A stretch of 64,000 nt of DNA, from positions 124,001 to 188,000 of the forward strand of contig DATALT010000002.1 in the NCBI GenBank assembly GCA_036260945.1, given 5' to 3'. Under the pieces are notes generated by a model. It searched no databases. It was not told where the DNA came from and saw only the letters and a list, made by a program, of their open reading frames with translations. A program made the position numbers and the translations under genes. This document shows, piece after piece, positions 1-8,975 of the stretch. The stretch's first letter is position 1, and the number at the start of each line of letters is the position of its first letter. The stretch is from Candidatus Babeliales bacterium. Its GTDB lineage: Bacteria; Babelota; Babeliae; Babelales; JACPOV01.

Positions 1-569
1 CTTTAAATACGTTAAAGCTTTCAATTCCTTATAAAGACAAAATTATTGCGATCGGTTTAGCTTCGGATGAACCGAGCAATCCCCCATCTAAATTTAAAAA
101 AGCATTTAGTTATGCGCGTGAACTTGGCTATAGAACAACCGCGCATGTCGGAGAAAATGCCGGGCCTGAAAATATCTGGAGGGCACTTGATTTGCTCAAA
201 GTTGATCGTATTGATCATGGAGTCCGATGCTTTGAAGATGAAAAATTAGTCAATGAGTTAATTAAACGCAAAATGCCTATCACCGTTTGCCCTATTTCAA
301 ATATTAAAACAGGCCTCTTTAAAACAGCTAGAGAGCATCCACTCAAACGAATGCTCGATGCTGGCCTTTTGGTCTCAATTAATTCGGATGATCCTGTTTT
401 TTTTGGTGGAGAGTTACTGGATAACTACCAAGTTGCGAGTAACGAAGGCGGCCTGTCGCAAGAAGATCTGATCACCTGCGCTAGAAACTCTTTTGTTTCA
501 GCTTTTATTTCCGATGAACGAAAAAACCATTATCTCAAATTGCTAAACGAAGCAATAAAGACAAACTGA
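1..569 (+). CDS. Adenine/adenosine deaminase, C-terminal part (5' truncated by window edge)
   Basis: The reading frame is open from base 3 to the TGA at 567-569, so the gene starts upstream of the window. It belongs to the metal-dependent adenosine deaminase superfamily, which hydrolyses the 6-amino group of adenine or adenosine to give hypoxanthine or inosine. Visible motifs are the AHVGE segment (equivalent of HAGE, zinc and catalytic Glu), RIDHG with a metal His, CPISN, and NSDDP with the catalytic and metal Asp pair. The segments GLASDEPSNPP, ENIWRALDLLKVDRIDHG and NSDDPVFFGGELLDN resemble type 2 (fungal-like) adenine deaminases more than classical Add, so adenine is the likelier substrate. 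This specificity call is inference. The role is purine salvage, fitting a host-dependent bacterium. Confidence 0.85.
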   Translation, partial: LNTLKLSIPYKDKIIAIGLASDEPSNPPSKFKKAFSYARELGYRTTAHVGENAGPENIWRALDLLKVDRIDHGVRCFEDEKLVNELIKRKMPITVCPISNIKTGLFKTAREHPLKRMLDAGLLVSINSDDPVFFGGELLDNYQVASNEGGLSQEDLITCARNSFVSAFISDERKNHYLKLLNEAIKTN

Positions 570-572
570 TTT

Positions 573-589
573 AAAGAATTATTCTTTTT
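573..589 (+). terminator. Weak hairpin after the deaminase gene
   Basis: A 6-bp stem (AAAGAA/TTCTTT, 3-nt loop) directly follows the stop codon and runs into five T. It is AT-rich and short, so it is only a possible rho-independent terminator. Confidence 0.3.
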
Positions 590-640
590 GTTCTCAGTTG
601 ATGCACCATTTTCTTATACTTAAGGAAAAAGAGGAAGTAT

Positions 641-901
641 ATGAAAAAATATGGCCTGGTATTTATGATCTGTTCATTTTCCCTGGAGGCGATGAACGTT
701 CCAAAAACAATGATTGGTTTTGCTATCGGAATGCAAACAACGATAGAGAATGAAAGAAAAGAAGAGAGAAAAAATACAAGAACAGACGAAACTTACGAAA
801 AAGAAAGTAGCGCTGTTGTGCCGGTTCCTGTTAATGCATCTGAAAAAGAATCGTTTTTTAGAAAGAATCGAGTTCAAAGACGAATGCGTCATAAACTTTA
901 A
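641..901 (+). CDS. Small secreted hypothetical protein (86 aa)
   Basis: The function is not recognised. The protein begins with a short positive n-region (MKKYG) and a hydrophobic core (LVFMICSFSL), then EAM-NVPK, so a Sec signal peptide ending near residue 17-18 is likely. The mature part is short, charged and low in hydrophobicity, rich in Glu, Lys and Arg, with no visible domain. A purine-rich ribosome binding site (AGGAAAAAGAGGAAG) precedes the ATG. It is one of a series of small secreted proteins here that have Met just after the predicted cleavage site. The antisense frame is a shadow. Confidence 0.7.
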   Translation: MKKYGLVFMICSFSLEAMNVPKTMIGFAIGMQTTIENERKEERKNTRTDETYEKESSAVVPVPVNASEKESFFRKNRVQRRMRHKL

Positions 902-982
902 TGATGATCGACAAATAGCTTATTAGTCGTTAGTATATCGCTACCGATTTTATTAAGAATAATAAATGTTTAGAGATTATAT

Positions 983-1237
983 ATGCGCTCATTAATTCTA
1001 GTTCTTTTGCTTTATTGCCCAAGGATTTTTTCAATGAATAGTCTGGCTTTGCCTCAGTCGCAAAGTCCACAAAACGTACAAGTGCAGACGCAACCAGGAA
1101 ATACATCGAATACTCAAGGACCAATAGCTTCCACCCCACAACAATCTCCGGCAGATATACAAAATGGTCCTCAGCCTAGCTCAACAAATGCGCCCTATGC
1201 TATCCCGCAAGGCAGCCGCTTTTATTTTAATAATTGA
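983..1237 (+). CDS. Small secreted Gln/Pro/Ser-rich protein (84 aa)
   Basis: The function is not recognised. Residues 1-18 (MRSLILVLLLYCPRIFSM) form a typical signal peptide. The mature portion is a low-complexity chain rich in Gln, Pro, Ser, Asn and Thr (for example PQSQSPQNVQVQ), with no cysteine and no predicted fold, ending in an aromatic stretch (RFYFNN). Such composition suits an extended surface or linker-like secreted peptide. The boundary IFS-M fits the small-residue plus Met pattern of its neighbours. The gene lies alone between a same-strand small gene and a convergent one. Confidence 0.6.
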   Translation: MRSLILVLLLYCPRIFSMNSLALPQSQSPQNVQVQTQPGNTSNTQGPIASTPQQSPADIQNGPQPSSTNAPYAIPQGSRFYFNN

Positions 1238-1281
1238 ATCAGTGAACGGATTCAAAAAATGAGCGTGAAACTTCGTGCTAA

Positions 1282-1584
1282 TTATTCGTCTAGTTTTTTT
1301 AATGTTGCGCCAAAACGGTTATTAAATTCTTCTTCGCCCAGTTCTGCTCGCGCGAGAATAATAAGTTGAGGGTCTACATCAGGACGCAAAGCATTCGTGC
1401 TGTCCCAACATTTGTTTATAGGAGTCAAGCTGGTATGTTTCGGAACAACTGTTCTATTAGATTTTTTATCGAAATGTTTTGTTGATATAGCGACCGATTC
1501 TTTTTGAGATTCGGGCTGATCGTGCATTGCAGACAGCGCTACAGTCCAAACTGATAAAATGAAGACGCTCATTAATTTTCTCAT
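1282..1584 (-). CDS. Small secreted hypothetical protein (100 aa)
   Basis: The function is not recognised. The start at 1584 is supported by an AAGGAT ribosome binding site about 7 nt upstream. A signal peptide (MRKLMSVFILSVWTVALSAM) is clear, with predicted cleavage after the Ala that precedes Met. The mature region is about 80 residues, hydrophilic, and ends RAELGEEEFNNRFGATLKKLDE, which looks helical. It lies 40 nt downstream of another secreted gene on the same strand, so the two may share a transcript. Confidence 0.7.
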   Translation of the reverse strand: MRKLMSVFILSVWTVALSAMHDQPESQKESVAISTKHFDKKSNRTVVPKHTSLTPINKCWDSTNALRPDVDPQLIILARAELGEEEFNNRFGATLKKLDE

Positions 1585-1624
1585 AAATCTATCCTTTTTT
1601 AAAAATAGCTCAGTGGTAGAAAAA

Positions 1625-2344
1625 TTATTTTATACCGTACTCACTTAATGTTTTTAAGAGCGCTTGATAACCGCCGCTTTTTGTATCTACATTATTACCC
1701 ATTGCGTTGATAGCTTCTTTGGCATCTTTAGCTTTAGCTTGTGCGAAATTTTTACGGCCCTCTTTTTCATATACTTTGATTAATCGATTATATGCATATG
1801 CTAATCGCTTATTAATAAGTTTAATATCTCTCAATCTTGGTGACTTTTCGGCCATCTTTGTCAGCGTATTGATAATATCATTCAATTCACTAGAATTTGT
1901 ATTTTTCGAAAAGAGAATAATAGAGGCATTGACGATCTCAATTCTTTCTTTTACAAGCTCTTGCGCTTCATCTAATTCTGGCGTATACGGCGCTTTTGGG
2001 GCTTTCAATTCAGCAAGTGTTTGTTGAGCATTTACAATGATCTCTTTTGCCGTTTTTGCATCCATATCGGGGCCCATCTCAGCTAATTTGCCAAGCAGAG
2101 CCGCATGCAGATCAATAAGTTCTTGCGCTGAAGTTGGCCAAAATGCATTGAGAGAGATTACCGTTTTTTTATAGCGTGAATAGGGAAAAACTTCTTCCTG
2201 AGGAACCATTGCAATGAATTCTTTTGCATCTTGAACTACTTTTTTTTCGTCTTCTTGTCCTGCAGGTGGGTTCACCATTGAGTGGCTTGAATTTGAGAAA
2301 ACGAATGCCGCCAGGAAAATCATATATTTTACTAAGTTTTTCAT
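1625..2344 (-). CDS. Secreted helical hypothetical protein (239 aa)
   Basis: The function is not recognised. A signal peptide of about 23 residues ends in HSM-VNPP. The mature chain is almost wholly alpha-helical in character, with regular Leu/Ile/Ala spacing and runs such as KLAEMGPDMDAKTAKEI and NKRLAYAYNRLIKVYEKEG, which look like loose TPR-type or helical-bundle segments. No catalytic motif is seen. An AAGG ribosome binding site precedes the ATG. It is probably a periplasmic or exported structural or interaction protein, but that is inference. Confidence 0.75.
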   Translation of the reverse strand: MKNLVKYMIFLAAFVFSNSSHSMVNPPAGQEDEKKVVQDAKEFIAMVPQEEVFPYSRYKKTVISLNAFWPTSAQELIDLHAALLGKLAEMGPDMDAKTAKEIIVNAQQTLAELKAPKAPYTPELDEAQELVKERIEIVNASIILFSKNTNSSELNDIINTLTKMAEKSPRLRDIKLINKRLAYAYNRLIKVYEKEGRKNFAQAKAKDAKEAINAMGNNVDTKSGGYQALLKTLSEYGIK

Positions 2345-2391
2345 GATTCAGCCTTTTTACAATTAATTTAACTTATTCTATGTGTAATTAA

Positions 2392-5300
2392 TTATAATTT
2401 TTCTTCCCACCAGTAAGCAAGCATTCCGATAAGAACTATACCGAGGACCGAGCCAAGGAAAACTCCTGGGTATGCATGAAATGCAGCTTGTTGTGCTATC
2501 GCTAAAATTGTTATCGTTGCCGTTATGACTGGGATCGAGCTGCGTATATGCCGAACGATCAGGTAATAAAGAACGGCAGTTGCTCCGCCAACCATCAAGC
2601 TTGGCAAAAGCCATGTGCCGATTGATTCGATCGATAAACCGTTAATGCAGAAAACAAGTAGTATGATTAAAAAGAATCCTGCAAGAGAACGTTGCTTCCA
2701 CTGAGCTGTGACTAAATCGGCAAAACGGGTAATAAGTAAAAATACTATCGTGGCTGAAACGTATCCTGTGAACATTGTAAGTGCAAATCCTACTGAAGGG
2801 ATCAAGGAAGCGGCGTGAGTATAATCTGCCCATAGTGGTTTAAAGATAGGAGCGAGAGCAAATGAAAGTGATCCCATCGCACTTAATATCAAGCCGCAGC
2901 AGATGCCAGTAAAAATGGTGATTGATTTTTGCACATGTTTATTGTGCATTTTGGTGGTTGCAAGAGCAGCACCCGCGCCATAATACAATCCTTGTGAAAT
3001 AATTTGCAGCATAAGCCAACCGACAGACTTGATTGCTTGATGAGAATATGGCTCGCTGGTCTGAAAGCAAGCGATAATTAATGGCCAGATATTTATTGAT
3101 TGTATCAGAGCTTTGAGCGCAAGGAGCGCAGCAAAAATAAAAAATATCGTTGGTGAAAATGCAAAGCGTCGCCAATTTTTTAAAAGCAAGATCATAAAGA
3201 AACTTAACCCAATAAGGGCAAGCAAGCTGCAAATCATGCCGATAATTCTTATTATCGTGGTAGATTGTTTTTCGGCGCGTGTCCATTGTTCAGGGATAAA
3301 TATAAAACGTTCCGCATTTGAGAATTGATCGCCAGCCAGAGAGATTTTAATGCGCGCTTCACCCTCGTTTAATGAAACATGAGGATCTTTAAACGTAAAT
3401 ACCCAATCTATGCGCTCCGGGCGTTTTTTTGAGACCGCGGATATTTCCTGTAATCCCGAAGGATCAAGATTAAACTCATTTCTAATGATTTCATGCGCTT
3501 TTTTTCGTGCAACCGCTTCGCTCAGTGATGCCCCAGGGCGCGCTTCTGGTAAAGCGTGGTCAACTTCTCTTATTTTTCCTGAGCCTTCAAGGAGAATGCC
3601 GAACTCTTCGGAACGCTCTGCAATATCTCCTTCAAATTGTGCAAAACGCAATTTCCATGAAGCTGGAGTGATATAAGAGCCAAGTAAATTCGTGTACACT
3701 TCTTTTCCATTTTTTTGGATTACAAATCTATCATGCTCATCCGTTTCTCCATGCGTATTGATAAGAGTCTGCCAAGGTGGATTTGAAAGCGAAAATCCGC
3801 GGTGCGTTAACATCGCTGATGCGGTGCTCAATGCCTCGGTTTTTCCAACATGCAAAGGTAGATTCTGTTGTTTAAAAGGAGTAAAGAAAAGCCAACCAAA
3901 AGCTGCAATAACGCCCGATGCGGCAAGTAAGCGAATTTCTTTGCCAGAAATCCCGCGAGGCAGTTCGTCTTCTGGGATAAAAAATTCATCATCTTTTTGT
4001 TTTGGCTCGGGTTGAAGAGATTTATTATAAGCAGTTACTGGTGCTTGAGTAAATGCGCCATTTTTAAGACGAGCATACAAAACGATCAGTAATGGAATCG
4101 ATGAAATAAGGACAACCAGCGCTTTATTGATGAATGTTCCGGCCCCGGTGGAAATAAAAAGGGGTAAGCCCATCCAGAAAACATCAAAGATAACATGCGA
4201 TAAAATACTAGGAAGCAAGCCGTAAATGAGATAAATCCCGCCAAAAAGCGAAGATGAAAATATCAGTTCAACAACGCGTGCATATGCGGGTTGTTGCGGA
4301 TAATTCGCATGTCCTGCACCAAAAATCAACACTTGGATAATAAAACCAAGTGAGATGAAAAGATTTCGTCTTCGAAAGTACGAGCCAAGAAGCGCGGCTC
4401 CTGCAAGAGGTATTGCCCGAAAAAGACATTCTTCCATGAATCCTGCCATGAGCGATTGTGAAAGTGCGCTAAACCAGGGAAAATAGGTGGCTAAAATATT
4501 TGGATTGAATAATGTTTCAGCGGGAGTCCACCAACCCAGAAAACGAGTAGTGAACGCATATGCTGCAGTAACATAAGCAATATCTGCGCCAATTATAAGA
4601 TACCCGCCAAGAGTTCTACCTAGTACTTGCAAAGATGAAGCATTTTCAGTGCGCCAAATCGACCATAGTTTTAAGTGATTGCCAAAAGCGTAGCGCGTTA
4701 ATCCTTCTGCGATTGAAAAAACGAGAGTCAGTGCTCCCGTATACACCAAAAGACTTGCAAAAAGAGCTGTGAAAAGATGAATGAAAAATGAGGTTTTGCT
4801 TAAAGCTGTCTCATATTCCATCCAGGCAAGGGGAAGTTCATTGAGCGTGTTAAGGGATTGCAGAAGGGCGACAAGAAAACCAGCAACAAGTGCCGGCTTC
4901 CAAAGAAGTGAATGGCGAGCAAGAAGAAAGGCGAGTCCTGCCAAGCACCCGATTCCTAAATAAAGAATGCAGATTAAAAAGAGCGCGCCGAATGCAATAA
5001 TATTATTGGCTGAACGCATATGCTCATAACGGCGCTTAAAGCTTTCCGGAACTTTAATTTCATATTTAATTTCTGTTAATCGATCGCCACTCATGCCAAG
5101 ATGAAGCTGAAAAGGGGCGCCATTAACCGAATGCCCAGTGCGATCGTAAACAAACTCATGATCGATTCGTCCACTTGGCCGAATTTCTTGTGAAGATTGC
5201 GCGAACGTATACGAACTGAGATCTATCTGCCAATTAAGTGCATTTTCTCGTGCGATTGCTAATGCTTGCTGTGGGGTGAGTGCGGCTCCCGGAGCATCTT

Positions 5301-5718
5301 CCGGGAGTTTTTCAGAAACACCGTAGAAAGTTCCTTCAGGTGTAAAAAGAATTTCAGTTTCGTGTGCATCAAATTCTTTGAAGTGGCGCACGATCCAATA
5401 GTAAGGGCTATACCATTTTTCTTTAATAATTTCATTCAACCTTTGGGTGCCCCCGCCTTCCAGCTCAATAAAGTTTTTTGTCTCTTCATCGGTTCGAAAC
5501 GCAGCTGCCGCTTGATAATTTTCCGGCCCCCATTGATGAATGTGACCAAGTGCTGCCGCTTTTTCAAGTGCTTGTTCTCGATTCATCGTGATGCGAATGT
5601 TGAGAATCGCAAACGCTTTAGGGAAAAAATTATAGGTGAAAAATAAGCCGCTAAAACAAATTGAGCTTAAAGCTATCCAAAATAATGGTGTGCGTGACCA
5701 AACACGAATTGAGCTCAT
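2392..5718 (-). CDS. Very large CPBP-type membrane protease with internal duplication (1108 aa)
   Basis: This is a polytopic membrane protein of the CPBP (CAAX protease / bacteriocin-processing, Abi) family. The first half carries all three catalytic signatures: E429-E430-x3-R434 (EECLFR), the FGAGH motif with H470, and H508-x3-D512 (HVIFD). A soluble, probably extracytoplasmic domain (about residues 45-235) with PepSY-like spacing precedes the first membrane block. From about residue 600 the same plan recurs: a soluble domain (about 612-835) and a second membrane block, but without the EExxxR or histidine motifs. Typical CPBP proteins are 200-300 aa, so this is unusually long. AAGGAAG precedes the start. 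The substrate is unknown; members often process prenylated proteins or peptides. Confidence 0.8.
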   Translation of the reverse strand: MSSIRVWSRTPLFWIALSSICFSGLFFTYNFFPKAFAILNIRITMNREQALEKAAALGHIHQWGPENYQAAAAFRTDEETKNFIELEGGGTQRLNEIIKEKWYSPYYWIVRHFKEFDAHETEILFTPEGTFYGVSEKLPEDAPGAALTPQQALAIARENALNWQIDLSSYTFAQSSQEIRPSGRIDHEFVYDRTGHSVNGAPFQLHLGMSGDRLTEIKYEIKVPESFKRRYEHMRSANNIIAFGALFLICILYLGIGCLAGLAFLLARHSLLWKPALVAGFLVALLQSLNTLNELPLAWMEYETALSKTSFFIHLFTALFASLLVYTGALTLVFSIAEGLTRYAFGNHLKLWSIWRTENASSLQVLGRTLGGYLIIGADIAYVTAAYAFTTRFLGWWTPAETLFNPNILATYFPWFSALSQSLMAGFMEECLFRAIPLAGAALLGSYFRRRNLFISLGFIIQVLIFGAGHANYPQQPAYARVVELIFSSSLFGGIYLIYGLLPSILSHVIFDVFWMGLPLFISTGAGTFINKALVVLISSIPLLIVLYARLKNGAFTQAPVTAYNKSLQPEPKQKDDEFFIPEDELPRGISGKEIRLLAASGVIAAFGWLFFTPFKQQNLPLHVGKTEALSTASAMLTHRGFSLSNPPWQTLINTHGETDEHDRFVIQKNGKEVYTNLLGSYITPASWKLRFAQFEGDIAERSEEFGILLEGSGKIREVDHALPEARPGASLSEAVARKKAHEIIRNEFNLDPSGLQEISAVSKKRPERIDWVFTFKDPHVSLNEGEARIKISLAGDQFSNAERFIFIPEQWTRAEKQSTTIIRIIGMICSLLALIGLSFFMILLLKNWRRFAFSPTIFFIFAALLALKALIQSINIWPLIIACFQTSEPYSHQAIKSVGWLMLQIISQGLYYGAGAALATTKMHNKHVQKSITIFTGICCGLILSAMGSLSFALAPIFKPLWADYTHAASLIPSVGFALTMFTGYVSATIVFLLITRFADLVTAQWKQRSLAGFFLIILLVFCINGLSIESIGTWLLPSLMVGGATAVLYYLIVRHIRSSIPVITATITILAIAQQAAFHAYPGVFLGSVLGIVLIGMLAYWWEEKL

Positions 5719-5789
5719 AACTTCCTTTTTTTGAGTTACAGAATGATCTATCAGTATAAAAGTATTATAATCAATAGAATAGAAAGATT

Positions 5790-6131
5790 TTATTTGCGAC
5801 GTTTATTTTTTTTTATATATCTTCTTTGTTCCAAAAAGACTGTGTTTTTCAGAGAGCGGGCTGCCCGGATTACTTCTGGGTTTTGGGCCAGCAATCCCTT
5901 ATTGCGCAGCTCTATGCATGCATCATTGAATCTCTTGATTTGCTCTTTGGTGTTTTTTGGCAAAGAGCGGCCGTAAAAATCGATTTTCTGAAGTATAGCT
6001 TCTTGCTCCAGCTTCAGGTTTGCAAGATGTTGAATTAAGTGCGAATGGTTTAGAGCAAGCAGAGGAAATCCACTTATGGGTAGAAAGTGAAATGAGAGAA
6101 TTAGAATTCTTTTTTTTAAAGCATTAACCAT
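5790..6131 (-). CDS. Small secreted hypothetical protein (about 113 aa)
   Basis: The function is not recognised. The frame can be extended to a TTG at 6200 or an ATG at 6149, but starting at 6131 gives a proper n-region (MVNALKKR) and hydrophobic core (ILILSFHFLPISGF), so this start is preferred; no site has a strong Shine-Dalgarno. The mature part is a basic, helical chain with a possible short coiled coil (LANLKLEQEAILQKID) and a strongly basic tail (RRYIKKNKRRK). Alternatives for the start leave the product unchanged in kind. Confidence 0.55.
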   Translation of the reverse strand: MVNALKKRILILSFHFLPISGFPLLALNHSHLIQHLANLKLEQEAILQKIDFYGRSLPKNTKEQIKRFNDACIELRNKGLLAQNPEVIRAARSLKNTVFLEQRRYIKKNKRRK

Positions 6132-6234
6132 TGCACACCAGCGAACCATTTTTTGGGAACTGTTTTTATTATTGATAAACTTCCCAAAGAAGTATATCAA
6201 AGTTGACCATAAAAAAGACGCATTTTTGTATTTA

Positions 6235-6588
6235 TTAATTCGAATCCGAAATGTTTCCGGTGATCGCTAGTTTTCCTAACAGGAAACGTGCTCTCAGTTT
6301 CTCGCGTTTGCAGTGATTTTTTTGGGCGAATTGCGCAAGGTCTTGTAATTGCTTTTTAATTGGGGTTATACCGTCCGTACCGTCCATCTCTTTTGCTTGT
6401 ACTATTTTTTTTAAAAATAGTTCCTTAGGATTTTTTTTATATTTTTTTTTGCAACGGGGCGTACTATGAATGCCTATTGTCGCGAATTTTCCTGTGAGTT
6501 CATCAACCTTTTTTCCCCCCATACCCAGAATGCTTGTTTCTATGAATAGAGCGCAAAGAATTAAAAAAAAATTCGATAAATAAAACAT
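6235..6588 (-). CDS. Small secreted basic protein (117 aa)
   Basis: The function is not recognised. The signal peptide (MFYLSNFFLILCALFIETS) is followed by ILGM-GGKK. The mature protein is Lys/Arg-rich (TPRCKKKYKKNPKELFLKK) with two cysteines, and predicted helical in its C-terminal half (PIKKQLQDLAQFAQKNH). AGGA lies about 7 nt upstream of the ATG. The 257 bp downstream to radA contain no supportable gene. Confidence 0.65.
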   Translation of the reverse strand: MFYLSNFFLILCALFIETSILGMGGKKVDELTGKFATIGIHSTPRCKKKYKKNPKELFLKKIVQAKEMDGTDGITPIKKQLQDLAQFAQKNHCKREKLRARFLLGKLAITGNISDSN

Positions 6589-6845
6589 ATGGTCCTATCT
6601 GAAGATTGTGCTATTGGTTCTAAGGTTCTTATGGATGTTCACGCAGGTAAATATTTCTCTATATGAGATCTTTTTCATTTATTGCAAAGCTATTTTTACA
6701 AAAATTATTATTTTTTTATTTCTAATTTATTATTTAAAATGCTTTTGTCAATTCACATTATCAGTGCTTGGCGGCGCGGTTTGTAAAAAAGAGACATGTG
6801 TTGCGCAGTATATTTATGGGTATGCTCGCAATTGTTAAAATTTTT

Positions 6846-8189
6846 TCAATCGTTGAACAGTTCTACTAATTGGTAAACTGAATCTAATCGTATTATCGAT
6901 TTGAAAGGTATATCAACTTTTTGACTGCGGGCAACTATGAGGGTTTGGATTCCAAACTTATGCGCCTCGTTAAGGTGCATAGCAATTTGGTTGATCGGTT
7001 TGATTTGTCCGGTTAAATTTATTTCGCCTAATATGATAGATTTCTCTGGAAGCGGTTTTTGAAAGTAACTAGAAAGAATTGCAAGTGCGATTCCTAAATC
7101 AATGCCGCTTTCCTTTATTTTAAATCCACCCCCCACTTTGAAAAAAATGTCTTGCGCATTTAGATTGATGCGCAAATATTTTTCTAAAATCGCAGCCATC
7201 AAAACCACCTGTTTTTGATCTGCTCCAGAAACAACGCGTTGCGGAATACCAAATTTAGTAGGAACTAAAAGTGCTTGCAGCTCTAGAAGCAACGGGCGTG
7301 ATCCTTCTAGATAACTAATCAGCGCAGAACCAGGAGAATACGATGCTTCTTCAAGCAATTGTTGATTAATATTGGTTACTTCCTGCAGTCCATTTTCATG
7401 CATTTCAAAAAACCCTAGCTCGCCGATAGAGCCGAAACGGTTTTTAACCGCACGCAAAATGCGTGTTTGCCAGCGATCTTCTCCTTGCAAATAAAAGACA
7501 GCATCCACCATATGCTCAAGCATTTTGGGGCCGGCGATTGTGCCTTCCTTGGTGATGTGTCCCGTCAAAATAACGGCGCATTTATTTTCTTTTGCCAGAC
7601 GCATGAGGCGAAATCCTGATTCGCGTAATTGCCCAATACTTCCCGGAAGCACTTGGCTATCGGCTGAATAACAATTTTGAATCGAATCGATAATTACAAT
7701 ATCGGGTTTATGTTGCTCGCTGAGCTCAATGATCGATTCTAGCTGCGCATGATCGGAACACATTAATTGCGCATTAAGGCAGTTAAGGCGCTCTGCACGC
7801 AAACGAACTTGTTCCAGTGATTCTTCTGATGATATGTAAATTACTCGATGTTTATTTGCAAGAGCGTGTGCAATTTGTAGCAAGAGGGTCGATTTTCCGA
7901 TGCCAGGATCTCCCGTGAGGATAAGAAACGATCCGGGCATAATCCCGCCGCCAAGTACACGATCCCATTCGCCAATGCCCGAATTCATGCGTTCTTGAAA
8001 TTCGAGTGAAACTTGATCGAGCGAGGTGAGTTTTGCTGTGGATTTAACAAAGAGGGCTTCTTTTGCAGTAAAAGATGGCTTTATTTCAGTAATCGAATCC
8101 CATTCTTTGCACGATGGGCAACATCCAACCCATTTGGGAGGGCGGTAGCCGCAACTTGCGCAATTAAATTCTATTTTTTGTTTTGCCAT
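6846..8189 (-). CDS. radA: DNA repair protein RadA (447 aa)
   Basis: RadA is a RecA-like ATPase that promotes branch migration in homologous recombination. All family features are visible in order: an N-terminal zinc finger (CASCGYRPPKWVGCCPSC), Walker A (GDPGIGKSTLLLQ), Walker B (IVIIDSIQ), the RadA-specific KNRFG motif, and a C-terminal Lon-protease-like domain starting near FKVGGGFKIKESGIDLGIALAI that lacks a functional protease dyad in this family. The length is normal. The gene is followed on the same strand by no close partner; tdk lies upstream. The ribosome binding site is weak. Confidence 0.97.
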   Translation of the reverse strand: MAKQKIEFNCASCGYRPPKWVGCCPSCKEWDSITEIKPSFTAKEALFVKSTAKLTSLDQVSLEFQERMNSGIGEWDRVLGGGIMPGSFLILTGDPGIGKSTLLLQIAHALANKHRVIYISSEESLEQVRLRAERLNCLNAQLMCSDHAQLESIIELSEQHKPDIVIIDSIQNCYSADSQVLPGSIGQLRESGFRLMRLAKENKCAVILTGHITKEGTIAGPKMLEHMVDAVFYLQGEDRWQTRILRAVKNRFGSIGELGFFEMHENGLQEVTNINQQLLEEASYSPGSALISYLEGSRPLLLELQALLVPTKFGIPQRVVSGADQKQVVLMAAILEKYLRINLNAQDIFFKVGGGFKIKESGIDLGIALAILSSYFQKPLPEKSIILGEINLTGQIKPINQIAMHLNEAHKFGIQTLIVARSQKVDIPFKSIIRLDSVYQLVELFND

Positions 8190-8240
8190 TTTTATTTCGC
8201 AATCGATTATTTTTGATAAGAAGCTTATGTTTTATCGGGT

Positions 8241-8267
8241 CCCCACAAAAGCTTTAGCTTTTTGGGG
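8241..8267 (-). terminator. Hairpin just after tdk
   Basis: The segments CCCCACAAAAGCT and AGCTTTTTGGGG pair to a long stem with one bulge, immediately downstream of the tdk stop codon on the minus strand. There is no good T-run, so it may terminate weakly or protect the mRNA end. Confidence 0.45.
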
Positions 8268-8269
8268 TT

Positions 8270-8866
8270 CTAGTACGGCGGCTGTTCATCGATGCTATGA
8301 CAATCACGGCAGCGCGCTTGATAATTTTCTTGTGCACCGATGACGACAAGAGGATCATTGTATTGTGCAGGTTTTCCATCTACAAGTCGTTGAGTGAAAT
8401 GTGCTTCGCATCCGCAATCCATGCAAATTGCTTTGAGTTTGGTCACATGATCGGCAATTGCAAGCAAAATTGGCATGCATCCAAAGGGACGACGTTTGAA
8501 ATCAAGATCGAGACCCGCAACAATAACCCGTTTACCTTCATCAACAAGTTTACATACTACATTAACCATTTCGATCGGAAAAAATTGTACTTCGTCTATA
8601 GCAATTACTTTTGTTGATGCAGGAATGACATCCAACATTTTTGCGGGATGATCAATCGGTGTTCCTGGTACACGCGAGCCATCGTGCGATGCGATGTGCT
8701 CAATGGTTGTTCGATTGTCAAACTGATGTTTAAAAACCGCTATTGAAAGTTTTGCATACTGCGCGCGCTTGATGCGGCGTATGAGTTCTTCAGATTTTCC
8801 TGAAAACATTGGGCCGCAAATAACTTCTAACGTCCCTTTCGTTTCGTGACTTTTATATGGTGTCAT
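8270..8866 (-). CDS. tdk: Thymidine kinase (198 aa)
   Basis: This is a type II thymidine kinase that phosphorylates thymidine to dTMP with ATP in nucleotide salvage. Visible motifs are the P-loop GPMFSGKSEEL near residues 18-28, the catalytic DEVQFF segment, the lasso-domain zinc site with Cys pairs (CMDCG and CRDC), and the substrate-binding GAQENYQARCRDCH end. The length equals the bacterial norm. Together with the deaminase at the window start it suggests active nucleoside salvage. It is divergent from murA across a 109-bp AT-rich gap. Confidence 0.97.
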   Translation of the reverse strand: MTPYKSHETKGTLEVICGPMFSGKSEELIRRIKRAQYAKLSIAVFKHQFDNRTTIEHIASHDGSRVPGTPIDHPAKMLDVIPASTKVIAIDEVQFFPIEMVNVVCKLVDEGKRVIVAGLDLDFKRRPFGCMPILLAIADHVTKLKAICMDCGCEAHFTQRLVDGKPAQYNDPLVVIGAQENYQARCRDCHSIDEQPPY

Positions 8867-8975
8867 AGCATAATGCTTTCGTATTGAAAAAAATTTAACT
8901 TTTTTTATTAGAGTAATTTTTTTTTTGCGTTAAGATAAGTACCAATTTTTTTTAGTTTGAATTTAAGGGGCTCGC

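Noticed and set aside
5731-5976. Plus-strand ORF overlapping a small secreted gene
   Set aside because: It lies opposite a better-supported gene, with no signal peptide or ribosome binding site of its own.
6608-6838. 76-aa AT-rich ORF between a secreted gene and radA
   Set aside because: The start is not ATG, there is no ribosome binding site, and composition is that of AT-rich noncoding DNA with an irregular hydrophobic run.
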